The notes: generated by a model not told the origin, from the sequence alone. Counted from the first letter of the stretch, positions 19,394 to 29,322 are shown. The stretch is 64,000 bases of DNA from Staphylococcus pragensis (GCF_004785665.1 NZ_SRPJ01000009.1:1-64000), one strand, 5' to 3'. Made by a program: numbers and translations.

Positions 19394-19672
19394 ATGGCAA
19401 AAAAATCAAAAACTGCACGTTTATCTAGCTTAGTTAGTACAGCTGGCTTTATCGTTGATGGTTATAAAGGTATTAAATTTAATGCTAAAAATAAAAACTT
19501 AGTTTATTTATCTTTAGGATTAAGTGCATTTGGTACATTACTTGATTTCATCGTTTCAATGAGATCACCATATAAATTCCGTAAAGTAACGGCATTTGGT
19601 TCATTCATCATTAACGTTACACGTTTAGCTTCAAGCTTCAGAAAAGTTAAAGAAGACTACAATTTCCAATAA
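19394..19672 (+). CDS. Small membrane protein, unknown function
   Basis: A 92-residue basic protein with two hydrophobic stretches (about 12-24 and 37-55, the latter around SLGLSAFGTLLDFIV). It has a Lys-rich N-terminus, MAKKSKTARLSSL, and a basic C-terminal tail. The ribosome site GGAGGG lies ten bases before the ATG, and a strong terminator follows. I do not recognise a family. The clean signals and coding bias support a real gene. Confidence 0.75.
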   Translation: MAKKSKTARLSSLVSTAGFIVDGYKGIKFNAKNKNLVYLSLGLSAFGTLLDFIVSMRSPYKFRKVTAFGSFIINVTRLASSFRKVKEDYNFQ

Positions 19673-19676
19673 TAAT

Positions 19677-19732
19677 AAAAGGCTAGCCATACTCAAAAGT
19701 TCAACATTGAACTCACGTATGACTAGCCTTTC
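19677..19732. terminator. Bidirectional terminator
   Basis: AAAGGCTAGCCATAC and GTATGACTAGCCTTT pair with one bulge between the convergent small membrane protein and sle1 genes. A- and T-tracts lie on both sides. Confidence 0.8.
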
Positions 19733-19742
19733 TATTTATATA

Positions 19743-20765
19743 TTAATGGATAAATTTATAATTACGTACTTGATATGCTGGAATAGTACGATACGTAACA
19801 ATTCCTGGGCCTGCACTATAGTTCATTTCTGATACTAAAATGCTACCATTACTATTTACTCTTTCCACAAAAGCCACGTGTCCATAATAACCAGCATCTG
19901 ATTGTGCGATAGCACCTACTGCTGGGCTATAATCAACTCTGTATCCATCTCTTGCTGCTGCATTATCCCAGTTATTAGCGTTCCACCAATATGTACTAAT
20001 TCCTCTACCTACAGCTGCACGACGATTAAATACATGCCATGTACATTGACCCCAATCATATAAATTACTGTGATGATATGTTGGAGAATTATAACTTGAT
20101 TGTGACGGTGTTACACTTCTAGTACTTGTATTTTGAGCACTTACTGGTGCTGTACCACTTACTTTTAATTGTTGCCCTGGATAAATGAAGAAGTTATTTA
20201 ATCCATTTAATCGCATAATATGTTGATACGTTGTGTTATAACGTGATGCAATTAATGATAACGAATCTCCATAACGTACTGTATATGTACTAGTTGATCT
20301 ATTAGCGTTTGAAGATGAATTGTTATTGTTTGTATATGTATGCGTTGCTGCCGAACCTGAAACTTTTAACTTTTGGCCTGGGAATATCAAGAAACTATTA
20401 AGACCATTTAAGTCCATAATATGACGATAAGTCGTACCATAGCGACTAGCAATTAATGATAAACTATCCCCTGCTTTTACAGTATATGTACTTCCTGAAT
20501 TGCTTTGATATGATTGATTTGAATAATGATTCGTAGATGCAGAGCCAGAAACTTTTAATACTTGGTTTGGAAAGATTAAGTTTGAAGATAAACCATTTAG
20601 TGATTTTAGTTTAGCTATTGTAATACCGTAACGATGTGAAATTGACCATACTGATTCTCCACTACGAACTGTATGGGTTGTCGATGCTTCAGCTTGATGT
20701 CCGAAGAACGTTGAGCTTAAAGCCCCTGTTCCTATAATAGCTGTCGCAAGATATTTTTTATTCAT
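19743..20765 (-). CDS. sle1: Cell-wall amidase Sle1 (LysM-CHAP autolysin)
   Basis: Sle1 is a secreted N-acetylmuramoyl-L-alanine amidase that splits daughter cells. A signal peptide ends near AEA (residue 27). Three LysM domains follow (about 30-73, 93-136, 160-203), separated by Ser/Asn-rich linkers. The CHAP domain (about 225-340) has the catalytic Cys in [10 protein letters not shown] (C241) and His in GHVAFVERV (H296). The length of 340 compares with about 334 in S. aureus. It is a single-gene unit with GGAGGC upstream. Confidence 0.95.
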   Translation of the reverse strand: MNKKYLATAIIGTGALSSTFFGHQAEASTTHTVRSGESVWSISHRYGITIAKLKSLNGLSSNLIFPNQVLKVSGSASTNHYSNQSYQSNSGSTYTVKAGDSLSLIASRYGTTYRHIMDLNGLNSFLIFPGQKLKVSGSAATHTYTNNNNSSSNANRSTSTYTVRYGDSLSLIASRYNTTYQHIMRLNGLNNFFIYPGQQLKVSGTAPVSAQNTSTRSVTPSQSSYNSPTYHHSNLYDWGQCTWHVFNRRAAVGRGISTYWWNANNWDNAAARDGYRVDYSPAVGAIAQSDAGYYGHVAFVERVNSNGSILVSEMNYSAGPGIVTYRTIPAYQVRNYKFIH

Positions 20766-20914
20766 GAAATAATGCCTCCTTAAATATACGTGAGTTATTT
20801 ATTCATTAATATTTCGAAACTGAATTAAACGCTTTTGTATTTAATATTTTAATCATTTTAATCCGAACGAGTAGTTTACGTATATTAAATTAATACAAAT
20901 TGACATAATATTCC

Positions 20915-20931
20915 ATTTCATTTTGATTACA
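20915..20931 (-). promoter_or_regulatory. Possible WalR box upstream of sle1
   Basis: On the minus strand, TGTAATCAAAATGAAAT fits the WalR consensus TGTWAH-N5-TGTWAH with one mismatch in the second half. sle1 is a known WalKR-type target in S. aureus. The site is ~150 bases before the start. The rest of the ~300-base gap to metQ shows AT-rich DNA and the metQ terminator. Confidence 0.35.
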
Positions 20932-21019
20932 GATGTATGAATTTTTAGTGCGATATATATAAAATGTAAATTTTATATATTATTACGCGTTTTAAAATTT
21001 ACATTTATACGATAATGTA

Positions 21020-21058
21020 AAAGACCAATTAAGAATATGAATACTTAATTGGCCTTCC
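21020..21058 (-). terminator. Terminator after metQ
   Basis: AAGACCAATTAAG and CTTAATTGGCCTT pair around a short AT loop, 14 bases beyond the metQ stop. The minus-strand T-tract is short. Confidence 0.6.
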
Positions 21059-21071
21059 AAACTGATTATCT

Positions 21072-21917
21072 TTATTTAGTTAAGCTATCTTCAATTTCTT
21101 TAATTTCTTTTTGTGATAAATTAACGGCTTTTTCTCCGTCTTTAGTATCTTTTTTCAATGCTTCTTGTGCTTCTTTACCATGATATAACTCTACAATTTT
21201 CTTAATTGTTTTATTATCTTTATCTTTAGAGTTCACCGCAACAATGTTGATGTAAGGTTTTACTGAGTCTGAAGAAGATTTTTCTAAATAAATTGGATCT
21301 TTCTTAGCATCTAATCCAGCTTTAGTCGCTACCCCATTATTGATAACTGAGATATCTACATCATCTAATGCACGTGCAGTTTGTTGTGCATCAACTGCTT
21401 TAATTTTTAAATGTTTTGGATTGTCTTTAATATCTTTTGTTGTGCCACTTAAACCGAAGTTGTCTTTAAGTTTTAATAATCCAGCTGATTCTAATAATTT
21501 TAAAGCTCGAGCTTGGTTAGACACATCATTTGGAATAGTGACTTCTGCGCCATCTTTAACATCTTTGATATCTTTAACTTTTTTAGAATAAACGCCTAAT
21601 GGTGCTAATACAGTTGTACTAATTGCATCAATTTTTGTGTCTTTATGTGCTTTTTTATATTCATTTAAGAATGCGAAATGTTGGAATGCGTTCATATCAA
21701 TGTCCCCATCACTTAACGCTTTATTGGGCACATTATAGTCTGAGAAGTGTTTGATTTCGACATCGATACCATCTTTTTTAGCTAATTCTTTTACCTTTTC
21801 CCAAGCAGCAGTATCATTAGAAGCAACCCCAATCGTTACTTTCTTATCGTTGCCGCCTCCGCCACATGCCGCTAAGACAATTAACGACGCTAATAATAAT
21901 CCGATAATTTTTTTCAT
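21072..21917 (-). CDS. metQ: Methionine ABC transporter substrate-binding lipoprotein
   Basis: MetQ binds methionine outside the membrane and delivers it to MetNI. The lipoprotein signal MKKIIGLLLASLIVLAAC has a lipobox LAAC (C18), followed by a Gly-rich stretch. The mature part is a NlpA/MetQ-type periplasmic-binding fold with DGDIDMNAFQHFAFLNEY and DDVDISVINNGVATKAG. The length of 281 is normal. It is the last gene of metN-metI-metQ, 41 bases after metI. Confidence 0.94.
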   Translation of the reverse strand: MKKIIGLLLASLIVLAACGGGGNDKKVTIGVASNDTAAWEKVKELAKKDGIDVEIKHFSDYNVPNKALSDGDIDMNAFQHFAFLNEYKKAHKDTKIDAISTTVLAPLGVYSKKVKDIKDVKDGAEVTIPNDVSNQARALKLLESAGLLKLKDNFGLSGTTKDIKDNPKHLKIKAVDAQQTARALDDVDISVINNGVATKAGLDAKKDPIYLEKSSSDSVKPYINIVAVNSKDKDNKTIKKIVELYHGKEAQEALKKDTKDGEKAVNLSQKEIKEIEDSLTK

Positions 21918-21958
21918 CTGAAAATGCCTCCCTAATTAAAAAATATATATTTAAATAA

Positions 21959-22618
21959 CTAATTTCTTCGAATAACTCTAGAAATAAAGTTACCTAATGA
22001 TTGAATAATTTGGACGATAATCACTAAAACTACTACTGTAATAATGATGACAAGTGTATCGAAACGTTGATAACCGTACACTAAAGCTAAGTCACCAATA
22101 CCGCCACCTCCGACAGCTCCAGCCATCGCCGTACTACCAATTAATCCAATAATGGCAGTAGTAATCGCTAAAACGAGTGAGCCTAATGCTTCAGGTAATA
22201 AGAAGTGACGGATAATTTGAAACGGTGAAGCTCCCATTGCTTTTGCCGCTTCAATAATACCGTCATCTACTTCTAGTAATGAATTCTCTACTAATCTTGC
22301 TATGTAAGGTGCAACGTATACTGTTAGTGGCACAATCGCTGCAGTCGTTCCAATCGATGTACCTACTAACAATTTAGTAAATGGTACAATCGCGATTAAT
22401 AAAATAATAAATGGAATAGATCTTAAAACATTAATAACTGGATTAAGAATTTGGTGAATAATGACATTTGGCCATATCCCATTTTTTCGTGTAACAACTA
22501 ATAAAATCCCTAATGGTATACCAATTAACGCACCAATAATCAGTGCGACTGTCACCATATATAACGTTTCGTATAGTGCTTGAAGTAATTGAGATGAATC
22601 TATACTTGAACCAAACAC
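21959..22618 (-). CDS. metI: Methionine ABC transporter permease
   Basis: A 219-residue integral membrane permease of the MetI family with five hydrophobic segments. The ABC-contact loop EAAKAMGASPFQIIRHFLLPEALG is the classic EAA motif. It is immediately downstream of metN (adjacent bases) and upstream of metQ, giving a full MetNIQ importer. Confidence 0.95.
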   Translation of the reverse strand: MFGSSIDSSQLLQALYETLYMVTVALIIGALIGIPLGILLVVTRKNGIWPNVIIHQILNPVINVLRSIPFIILLIAIVPFTKLLVGTSIGTTAAIVPLTVYVAPYIARLVENSLLEVDDGIIEAAKAMGASPFQIIRHFLLPEALGSLVLAITTAIIGLIGSTAMAGAVGGGGIGDLALVYGYQRFDTLVIIITVVVLVIIVQIIQSLGNFISRVIRRN

Positions 22619-23641
22619 CTAACGCACCTCCTCAAATTGAATATGATGTGCATTAAAGTAATCCTCAATCTTATCTCGTTGAAAATGTTGGTCATGTTCA
22701 AAACGTAACCACAAATAACACACCGTTTCATCTTGAATATCCGACATAGATGAAAATAAAATCGTCACATTAACCTGATATTGACGAATAAGTTCATTCA
22801 CTAAAGGTTGTTCAATTTGTTGTTTATCTAAAAACAATTGATAATCTGTGTAATGGTTATCTGCACGTTTAAATGATTTGCGTAACGCTTTCGATGGCTC
22901 AGTACTAATTACTGTAGAGACAAAGCTTTTAGCTGTCTTCGTTTTAGGATGGCTAAATACATCTTTAACTGTACCAAGCTCTACTACTTTACCTTGTTCC
23001 ATCACAGCTACACGATTACAAACTTTTTGAATCACACTCATTTCATGAGTAATCATCATAATTGTGACACCGAAAGTTTGATTTACATTTTTTAATAATT
23101 GGAGAATTGAACTCGTAGTTGCAGGGTCTAACGCACTTGTTGCTTCATCACACAATAAAATTTTAGGATTTGTGACGAGTGCTCTCGCAATAGCTACACG
23201 TTGTTTTTGACCACCTGATAGTTCATCGGGGAATTGATTCTTTTTGTCGGCTAAACCAACGAACTCTAACATTTCTTCTACCTTTTCTTTAATTTCCGCC
23301 TTACTTTTATGACTTAAAATAAGTGGCATTGCAACATTTTTAAAGACTGTTTTAGAATTTAATAAATTAAAGTGTTGGAATATCATACCGATATCTTTTT
23401 TTACTTTACGAAGATCTTTTTCACTATATGTATTGATTTCGTGGCCATCTACAATCACTTGGCCTTCTGTAGTATGTTCAAGTTGGTTTACTAATCGAAC
23501 GAGCGTACTTTTACCAGCGCCACTGTACCCAATGACACCGAATATGTCATTTTTATTTATTTTGAAAGACACATCTTTCAAAGCATGTATTGTTTCTCGC
23601 TTTTTCCGAAAAACTTTATTCACATTTCGAAATTCAATCAA
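22619..23641 (-). CDS. metN: Methionine ABC transporter ATP-binding protein
   Basis: MetN powers methionine import. Walker A is GYSGAGKST (about 38-46), the signature is LSGGQKQR, and Walker B is ILLCDEATSALD. The C-terminal ~75 residues are the NIL domain that senses methionine and inhibits transport. The start is TTG with GAGGGTG seven bases upstream. The leader is short (about 40 bases from the promoter), leaving no room for a SAM riboswitch or T-box, so control must be by another route. Confidence 0.95.
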   Translation of the reverse strand: MIEFRNVNKVFRKKRETIHALKDVSFKINKNDIFGVIGYSGAGKSTLVRLVNQLEHTTEGQVIVDGHEINTYSEKDLRKVKKDIGMIFQHFNLLNSKTVFKNVAMPLILSHKSKAEIKEKVEEMLEFVGLADKKNQFPDELSGGQKQRVAIARALVTNPKILLCDEATSALDPATTSSILQLLKNVNQTFGVTIMMITHEMSVIQKVCNRVAVMEQGKVVELGTVKDVFSHPKTKTAKSFVSTVISTEPSKALRKSFKRADNHYTDYQLFLDKQQIEQPLVNELIRQYQVNVTILFSSMSDIQDETVCYLWLRFEHDQHFQRDKIEDYFNAHHIQFEEVR

Positions 23642-23689
23642 ACATCTTCACCCTCATCTAATTCTGATTATACATATAAGAATAATTGA

Positions 23690-23718
23690 ATTATAGGGGA
23701 TACTCAATTAAGCGTCAA
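23690..23718 (-). promoter_or_regulatory. metNIQ promoter
   Basis: On the minus strand, TTGACG (23718-23713) and TATAAT (23695-23690) have a 17-base spacer. Near-consensus. Confidence 0.8.
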
Positions 23719-23812
23719 TACAGTTTTTTAAAAAATTAAAAAATTCTGAAATTTTTAGTGTTTATTTACTTATATAGTAATTTTTAACAATTTTCAATAT
23801 TAATTGATAAAA

Positions 23813-23850
23813 AAATAACGAATGCCCTCCGGTGGCGCATTCGTTATTCA
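23813..23850. terminator. Terminator after mccB
   Basis: AATAACGAATGC and GCATTCGTTATT form 12-bp arms around a short GC-rich loop, with A/T-tracts outside. It ends the mccAB transcript and isolates the metNIQ promoter. Confidence 0.85.
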
Positions 23851-23880
23851 CTATTCTTTATATCATCAATTTCTATCTAC

Positions 23881-25029
23881 TTACGCGTTTAAAGTATCAA
23901 TAGCTTGTTTTAAGTCTTCAACTAAATCATCTGTATCTTCAATACCAATAGATAAACGTACTAATCCGTCTGTAATACCTTCTTTAGCACGAACATCAGC
24001 TGGGATTGACGCATGTGTCATTAAAGCTGGTACAGAAATTAAACTTTCAACAGCACCCAGACTTTCCGCTAATGTGAAGTAAGTTGTTTTATGGATTAAT
24101 TGTTTCGCAGCTTCTGTATCTTTCACTTCAAATGCGATAACACCAGTATGACCACTTGATTGTGCTGCATGAATATCATGATTTAAGTGATCTTTAATGC
24201 TTGGATGGAAGACTTGTTGTACGGCTGGATGATTTTGTAACATTTCAACGATACCTTCAACGTTACGGTTAATTTGATCCATACGTAAACCTAATGTTTT
24301 AATACCTCGAATTAATAAATAACTATCTTGTGGTCCAAGCACGCCACCAGTTGAATTTGAAATAAACGCTAAACGCTCGCCTAACTCATCATCAGCAGTA
24401 GCAACTAAACCTGCAACTACGTCACTATGTCCACCTAAATATTTTGTTGCTGAATGTAAGACAATATCGATACCGAAATCTAATGGATTTTGGTAATAAG
24501 GTGTCATAAATGTATTATCTACGACAGAAATTAAATGATGCTCTTTCGCAATTTCTGCAGTACGTTTAATATCTGTTACACGTAATAAAGGGTTTGAAGG
24601 TGTTTCTACATATAACATTTTAGTTTCTGGTTTAATATAGTCTTTAACCGTTTCAATGTGAGTCGTATCCACGAAATCAACATCGATGCCATAACGTGTG
24701 AACACTTTTGTTAATGCACGATAAGTACCACCATACACATCAGAATTTAAGATAATGTGGTCGCCTTTATCTAATAACATAATAACTGCGCTAATCGCCG
24801 CCATACCTGAACCAAATGCGAAACCATGTTTACCGTTCTCTAAGTTCGCGATTAAACTTTCTAATGATGTACGCGTAGGATTCGCAGTACGAGAATATTC
24901 ATAACCTTGTCTTAAATCACCGATATCATCTTGTAAATACGTACTTGTTTGATAAATTGGCGTTGTTACTGCGCCAGTATAGTCATCTGTCGTATGTCCA
25001 CCATGAATCATTTGTGTTTTTTTCTTCAT
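23881..25029 (-). CDS. mccB: Cystathionine gamma-lyase / homocysteine gamma-lyase type PLP enzyme
   Basis: A Cys/Met-metabolism PLP enzyme (382 residues from MKKKTQMIHGG). Visible are YSRTANPTR (binds PLP phosphate with a neighbouring subunit), GSGMAAISAV, and the PLP lysine in SATKYLGGHSD (K196). As the partner of MccA it should split cystathionine to cysteine. Cystathionine gamma-synthase (metB) is the main alternative on sequence alone. The start chosen has AAAGGAGATAAATAA directly upstream and begins one base after the mccA stop. Confidence 0.88.
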   Translation of the reverse strand: MKKKTQMIHGGHTTDDYTGAVTTPIYQTSTYLQDDIGDLRQGYEYSRTANPTRTSLESLIANLENGKHGFAFGSGMAAISAVIMLLDKGDHIILNSDVYGGTYRALTKVFTRYGIDVDFVDTTHIETVKDYIKPETKMLYVETPSNPLLRVTDIKRTAEIAKEHHLISVVDNTFMTPYYQNPLDFGIDIVLHSATKYLGGHSDVVAGLVATADDELGERLAFISNSTGGVLGPQDSYLLIRGIKTLGLRMDQINRNVEGIVEMLQNHPAVQQVFHPSIKDHLNHDIHAAQSSGHTGVIAFEVKDTEAAKQLIHKTTYFTLAESLGAVESLISVPALMTHASIPADVRAKEGITDGLVRLSIGIEDTDDLVEDLKQAIDTLNA

Positions 25030-25030
25030 T

Positions 25031-25930
25031 TTATTTATCTCCTTTGTATTCAAATATTTTTTTCGACATATAGCGATCGCTTCCATCTGGGAAAATGGTT
25101 ACAATAACACCTTTATCGATTTGATTTTTAATCTCTAACGCGCCTTGTAACGCAGCGCCTGAAGAACTTCCTACAAGTAAGCCTTCTTGTTTCGCCAACA
25201 GTTTCACATTTTCAAAACCATCTTTATCACTCACGGTAATAATGTTATCCACTAACGATCGATCTAAGAAGACGGGCCATTTCTCAGAACCAATACCTTC
25301 AATATCATGTGCATGCGCTTCACCGCCATTAAGCACTGAGCCTTCAGGTTCAACGATGACATTCTTTACATCGAACTGTTTCATATGTTGTGCGACGCCA
25401 GTGAACGTACCGCCTGAGCCAGCACCTGCCACAAAGTAATCAATGTGCGGTAAAGCATCTGTAAGTTGTTTACCTAGCGAATGTGTATAAGCAGCTGGAT
25501 TATGTTCTGTTTCGAACTGGTTCATATAAACAGCGCCTGCATCTTCGGCATAAGCTCGTGCCTCTTGTTGCGCACCAATCATCCCGTTTTCTCTCGGCGT
25601 ACGCTTAATATCTGCACCAAACGCGCGCATAATTGAAATCTTCTCTTCTGAAAAGCCTTCCGGAGCGAAAATAACGCATGTTAAATTGTAGCGATTAGCC
25701 GCAATTGCTAATCCAATACCTGTGTTTCCTGCTGTTGCCTCTACAATAGTATCGCCTTCATGAAGTCGTCCTTCTTTGATAGCTGTTTCTACTAAATATT
25801 TACCTAAGCGATCTTTCACGCTACCACCAGGATTAAATTGTTCCAATTTAGCATAAATCTGAACGTTGTCATCACTAAAACTTTCTAATAATACTAGTGG
25901 TGTTTGTCCTATTAAATCATATGCAATCAT
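25031..25930 (-). CDS. mccA: Cystathionine beta-synthase-like PLP enzyme (CysK/CysM fold)
   Basis: A 299-residue fold type II PLP enzyme. The PLP lysine is in NPGGSVKDR (K39), and TAGNTGIG binds the substrate carboxylate. The PLP phosphate loop is GAGSGGTFTG. With MccB it makes cysteine from homocysteine by reverse transsulfuration, using serine or O-acetylserine. It is annotated as cysK/cysM in many genomes. The operon context (mccA-mccB, next to metNIQ) favours MccA. The ribosome site before ATG is weak (GGATACTCAAC). Confidence 0.88.
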   Translation of the reverse strand: MIAYDLIGQTPLVLLESFSDDNVQIYAKLEQFNPGGSVKDRLGKYLVETAIKEGRLHEGDTIVEATAGNTGIGLAIAANRYNLTCVIFAPEGFSEEKISIMRAFGADIKRTPRENGMIGAQQEARAYAEDAGAVYMNQFETEHNPAAYTHSLGKQLTDALPHIDYFVAGAGSGGTFTGVAQHMKQFDVKNVIVEPEGSVLNGGEAHAHDIEGIGSEKWPVFLDRSLVDNIITVSDKDGFENVKLLAKQEGLLVGSSSGAALQGALEIKNQIDKGVIVTIFPDGSDRYMSKKIFEYKGDK

Positions 25931-26219
25931 GTTGAGTATCCAGTACGTTGATAACCGTCTGAATATAACCTACTTTCTTTTAATAATATTCATTTCCAAA
26001 ATTTTTACAATCTACAATTCTTACTTAACCACTATGGATTATACGCTATCCTTAGCATTAATGCAAAAAGCTAAATTATATATTAACTAAAAAATTAGAC
26101 TATTTACTATTACTAATTAATAACTATCGTTCCTATTAACAATCGTGTTACGATTAATGTAATAAACACACAAAGGGCGTATATTTTATAACTAATATGA
26201 CACAAAGGAGAATTTACTT

Positions 26220-26750
26220 ATGCCTTCAAAAGCAGATTTATCTTTATCCGTATTTTCAAATGAAAATTACAAAAAATTAACTTATACGAATAGTAATTTT
26301 AGAAATGCTATGTATGATGAATTGGAAGTGAATAAAAGTCGCTTTAAAAATTGTAATTTCAGCGAAGGTATCTTTAAAAATATCAATACTATTTCTAATT
26401 CTAAATTGATAAATTGTGACTTTAGTAGCAGTATCTTTGTAAATACTAATTTCTTCAAAACATTAATTAATAAAATTGATTATAGTGTGACGACGTTTGA
26501 TGACAGTCAATTCAATTCTTTAACAATAGAGCATACTTACTTTAAAGACTGTAGTTTACGTAATGTAACATTTAAAGATGTCGTGTTTAAAAAAGTAATT
26601 TTTGAGAATGTTGCATTAGATTTATGTCATCTTGATAATGTAAAAATGAAAGATTGTACATTTATCAATGTATCAATTAATAATTCTGCTATTCCTGAAA
26701 AAGTGATGAATGAATTGCGTAAGCAAGATGTCACTTTTGAAAATATGTAA
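26220..26750 (+). CDS. Pentapeptide-repeat-like protein
   Basis: A 176-residue protein with an irregular five-residue period: NSNFR-N, KSRFKN, CNFSEG, KLINCDFSSS, YFKDCSLRNVTFKDVVFKKV. The large hydrophobic residues fall every five positions, as in the right-handed quadrilateral beta helix of pentapeptide-repeat proteins. Some such proteins mimic DNA and bind gyrase. Others are of unknown role. ATG follows AAAGGAGAAT. No partner gene is evident. Function not assigned. Confidence 0.75.
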   Translation: MPSKADLSLSVFSNENYKKLTYTNSNFRNAMYDELEVNKSRFKNCNFSEGIFKNINTISNSKLINCDFSSSIFVNTNFFKTLINKIDYSVTTFDDSQFNSLTIEHTYFKDCSLRNVTFKDVVFKKVIFENVALDLCHLDNVKMKDCTFINVSINNSAIPEKVMNELRKQDVTFENM

Positions 26751-26851
26751 TTCCTTATTTTTGAAATTAAATACAATCCTCTCTTGCCATGTTTTAAATA
26801 CATCATTTAAAGGAATAATGATTTAGGTATTTAAAACGAGGAGGAATCACT

Positions 26852-27391
26852 ATGTCAGTACATGCAGATGAACATTATGAAGAATTTGAACCTAGTGGCA
26901 TATCTAGAGAAGAATTAATGGAACTAGATGAATTAAAAGAACTAGTGGAAAAATTTAAAAATAATAGTGACGATCAACAATTAAAAGAACGTATTAATGA
27001 CGAATTTAGTAAATGGAAAATGTATGTCAAAGATCAATATAAACCTGAAGACACAACTGATAAAGAAAGACTTTCTAATATAGCAGATAAAGTCCATAGT
27101 GATATTAATGCAGGATTTGAGTATAACGATGGTGAAAAAGTTTATGATTTCTTAGAAGCTTCTTACCAAAGAGGTAAAGAAGATTTAGTGTACGGACGTA
27201 CGCTTATCCTTTTCTCAGAAGAAAAAATAATTCATCGTGCAATGACATTCTTTGATTCTACAGAAGAAAATCATGAATTAGTATTATTTATTAACTCTAA
27301 AAACATTGAAATCAGTAAAGAAATCATGTCAGATGACTATGTGCATGGTTTAGAAATAGAACGTGACTATTTAGACACTTTATTCAAATAA
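26852..27391 (+). CDS. Acidic cytosolic protein, unknown function
   Basis: A 179-residue, strongly acidic protein without signal or membrane segments. The N-terminal half is charged and helical (EELMELDELKELVEKFKNN), the C-terminal half mixed. GAGGAGG precedes the ATG at good spacing, and a terminator follows. I do not recognise a domain. Confidence 0.75.
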   Translation: MSVHADEHYEEFEPSGISREELMELDELKELVEKFKNNSDDQQLKERINDEFSKWKMYVKDQYKPEDTTDKERLSNIADKVHSDINAGFEYNDGEKVYDFLEASYQRGKEDLVYGRTLILFSEEKIIHRAMTFFDSTEENHELVLFINSKNIEISKEIMSDDYVHGLEIERDYLDTLFK

Positions 27392-27440
27392 AAAATGAGG
27401 TTGAACTCCTATAAATTTGTAGGAATCAACCTCATTTTTA
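27390..27440. terminator. Bidirectional terminator
   Basis: AAAAATGAGGTTGA and TCAACCTCATTTTT form perfect arms, with an inner CTCCTA / TAGGA pair. It lies between convergent genes. Confidence 0.85.
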
Positions 27441-27446
27441 TATATA

Positions 27447-28775
27447 TTAAAATAACTGTACGATAAACACTAATATGATAACAACTGGCATAATATATTT
27501 AATTAAGAAATACCATGGCGCAAAGAATTTGAACTTATCGCGTCCAAAGCTTTCTTTTAAAGTATCTTTATCTAATAATTGACCAACTACAAGCGTCGTA
27601 CCTAAGGCGCCCAATGGCATTAATATATTTGATACGAGAAAGTCCATGTTATCAAAAATAGTACCTGCGCCAAACTTCAATCCACTTAAACTACCGAATG
27701 AAAGTGTCGCTGGAATACTTATAATAAATACGAGAATACTTGCCACAAATGCAACTGATTTACGCTTAGTATTATCATTTTTAGTAAAATTAGAAACATT
27801 AAGTTCTAATAATGAAATAGATGACGTTAAGGCTGCAAATAAAAACAGGATTAAAAAGATAAAATAAAATACTGTTCCAAAGCCCATTTGGCTAAACACT
27901 AGAGGTAACACTTTAAATAATAACCCTGGACCTTCTTGAGGCGCATAGCCAAATGTTTTTAATGCTGGGAAAATTGCTAATCCTGCTAATACTGACACTA
28001 AAATATTCATAATAACGATTGAAATCGCAGACGATTTAATTGTCATTGCTTTAGGGGCATAACTCGCATATGTAATCATTCCTGTCGTACCTAAAGATAG
28101 CGTGAAGAACGATTGACCTAGTGCGAAAAGCACACCTTTCATAGAAATATCTTCCATTCTAGGTTGTAAGATATAGCGCACGCCGTCTAGCGCACCGTCT
28201 AAAGTTAAAGATTTTACTACTACAATAATTAAAAAGATAAACAATAGCGGCATCATTACTTTTGACGCTTTTTCTAAACCTTTTTCAACACCCATCATCA
28301 CTATAATCATAGTCAACAGAATAAAAATACCTTGTCCCAATACTGTTAACCAAGGATTGCTAATAATTTTTTCAAAGTTAATTTGAGTGAGTGACGCTTT
28401 TTCAATAGATAGCATTTGTAAGATGACATTACCAATATAAATAATAATCCAGCCACCGATAACGCTATAAAATCCAAATAAAATAAATACAGCTAAATTA
28501 CCGTTCCAACCAATGATATTTAGCCATTTCTTACCAGTTAATTTGCTATATATTTGAGTAGTATAAGTTCTTCCCATCTTACCTACTGTAAATTCCATAA
28601 TTAATAGTGGGAATCCTACAAATATCGTAAATAATAAAAATAAGAGTAGAAAAGCTCCACCACCGTAAATCCCTGCCATATAAGGAAACTTCCACATTGC
28701 GCCTAGCCCGATTGCGGATCCAGCGCTTGCTAAAATAAATCCAGTTGAAGTCTTCCATTGCGATTGGCTACTCAT
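27447..28775 (-). CDS. Neurotransmitter:sodium symporter family transporter
   Basis: A sodium-dependent transporter of the NSS (SNF) family, which import amino acids or related compounds. The diagnostic first helix ASAGSAIGLGAMWKFPYMAG, with the unwound substrate/Na+ site, is present near residue 15. About eleven to twelve hydrophobic segments follow. The start MSSQSQWKTS is preceded by AAAGGGAG. The ~442 residues match bacterial members. The substrate is not determinable. Confidence 0.9.
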   Translation of the reverse strand: MSSQSQWKTSTGFILASAGSAIGLGAMWKFPYMAGIYGGGAFLLLFLLFTIFVGFPLLIMEFTVGKMGRTYTTQIYSKLTGKKWLNIIGWNGNLAVFILFGFYSVIGGWIIIYIGNVILQMLSIEKASLTQINFEKIISNPWLTVLGQGIFILLTMIIVMMGVEKGLEKASKVMMPLLFIFLIIVVVKSLTLDGALDGVRYILQPRMEDISMKGVLFALGQSFFTLSLGTTGMITYASYAPKAMTIKSSAISIVIMNILVSVLAGLAIFPALKTFGYAPQEGPGLLFKVLPLVFSQMGFGTVFYFIFLILFLFAALTSSISLLELNVSNFTKNDNTKRKSVAFVASILVFIISIPATLSFGSLSGLKFGAGTIFDNMDFLVSNILMPLGALGTTLVVGQLLDKDTLKESFGRDKFKFFAPWYFLIKYIMPVVIILVFIVQLF

Positions 28776-28925
28776 TTTACCAACTCCCTTTAACGCGTTA
28801 AAGTGTTTATGCACTTAAGTACTACTCTATCACGTCTAGTTAAAGAGTGCAATATACATATATTTTTTATTTATTACTCTATATAGTAACATTTGTATAA
28901 AAGAGTCTATAAAGGAGGATTATTT

Positions 28926-29216
28926 ATGTCTTTACTTCATGAAAATATTAAAGCTAATTATTGGAAAGGAAAAGAGGCCGTTGGTGGTCATGTATTATTT
29001 GAGGACAATGGTTTCAAATTTACTGCGCACGCTTTGAATATTCAAAAAGAGTCAGTATTTGTGTCTTATGACAATATAAAAGAAGTAAAACCATATAGAA
29101 GCCTAGGTATTATTCCTAATGGAGTAAAAGTAATTGATAAAGACGATAATGAACATAAATTAGTAGTCTACCAACAAAAAAATGTTATTCAATTTCTTAA
29201 CGATACGAAAGCTTAA
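28926..29216 (+). CDS. GRAM/PH-like small protein
   Basis: A 96-residue protein with a predicted all-beta core: VGGHVLFEDNGFKFTAH, ESVFVSYDNIKEVKPY, PNGVKVIDKDDNEHKLVVY, then a helix. This order matches the GRAM/bacterial PH-type fold, usually linked to membrane or protein binding. The start chosen, MSLLHENIK, follows AAAGGAGG. A terminator follows. The call is from pattern, not a firm family match. Confidence 0.65.
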   Translation: MSLLHENIKANYWKGKEAVGGHVLFEDNGFKFTAHALNIQKESVFVSYDNIKEVKPYRSLGIIPNGVKVIDKDDNEHKLVVYQQKNVIQFLNDTKA

Positions 29217-29222
29217 TATATT

Positions 29223-29269
29223 TAAGAGTGGGACAGAATTCATTACGAACATATTGTCCCACTCTCTTA
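29223..29269 (+). terminator. Terminator
   Basis: AAGAGTGGGACA and TGTCCCACTCTCTT pair just after the GRAM-like gene stop. Confidence 0.8.
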
Positions 29270-29322
29270 TTCCTAAAGATAGAAGTATTTAACTCACACT
29301 TCTTTATACCTTCTACTACTTT

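Noticed and set aside
25931..26219. T-box or riboswitch before mccA
   Set aside because: The ~290-base gap lacks the T-box core or S-box motifs and a terminator-antiterminator pair on the minus strand.
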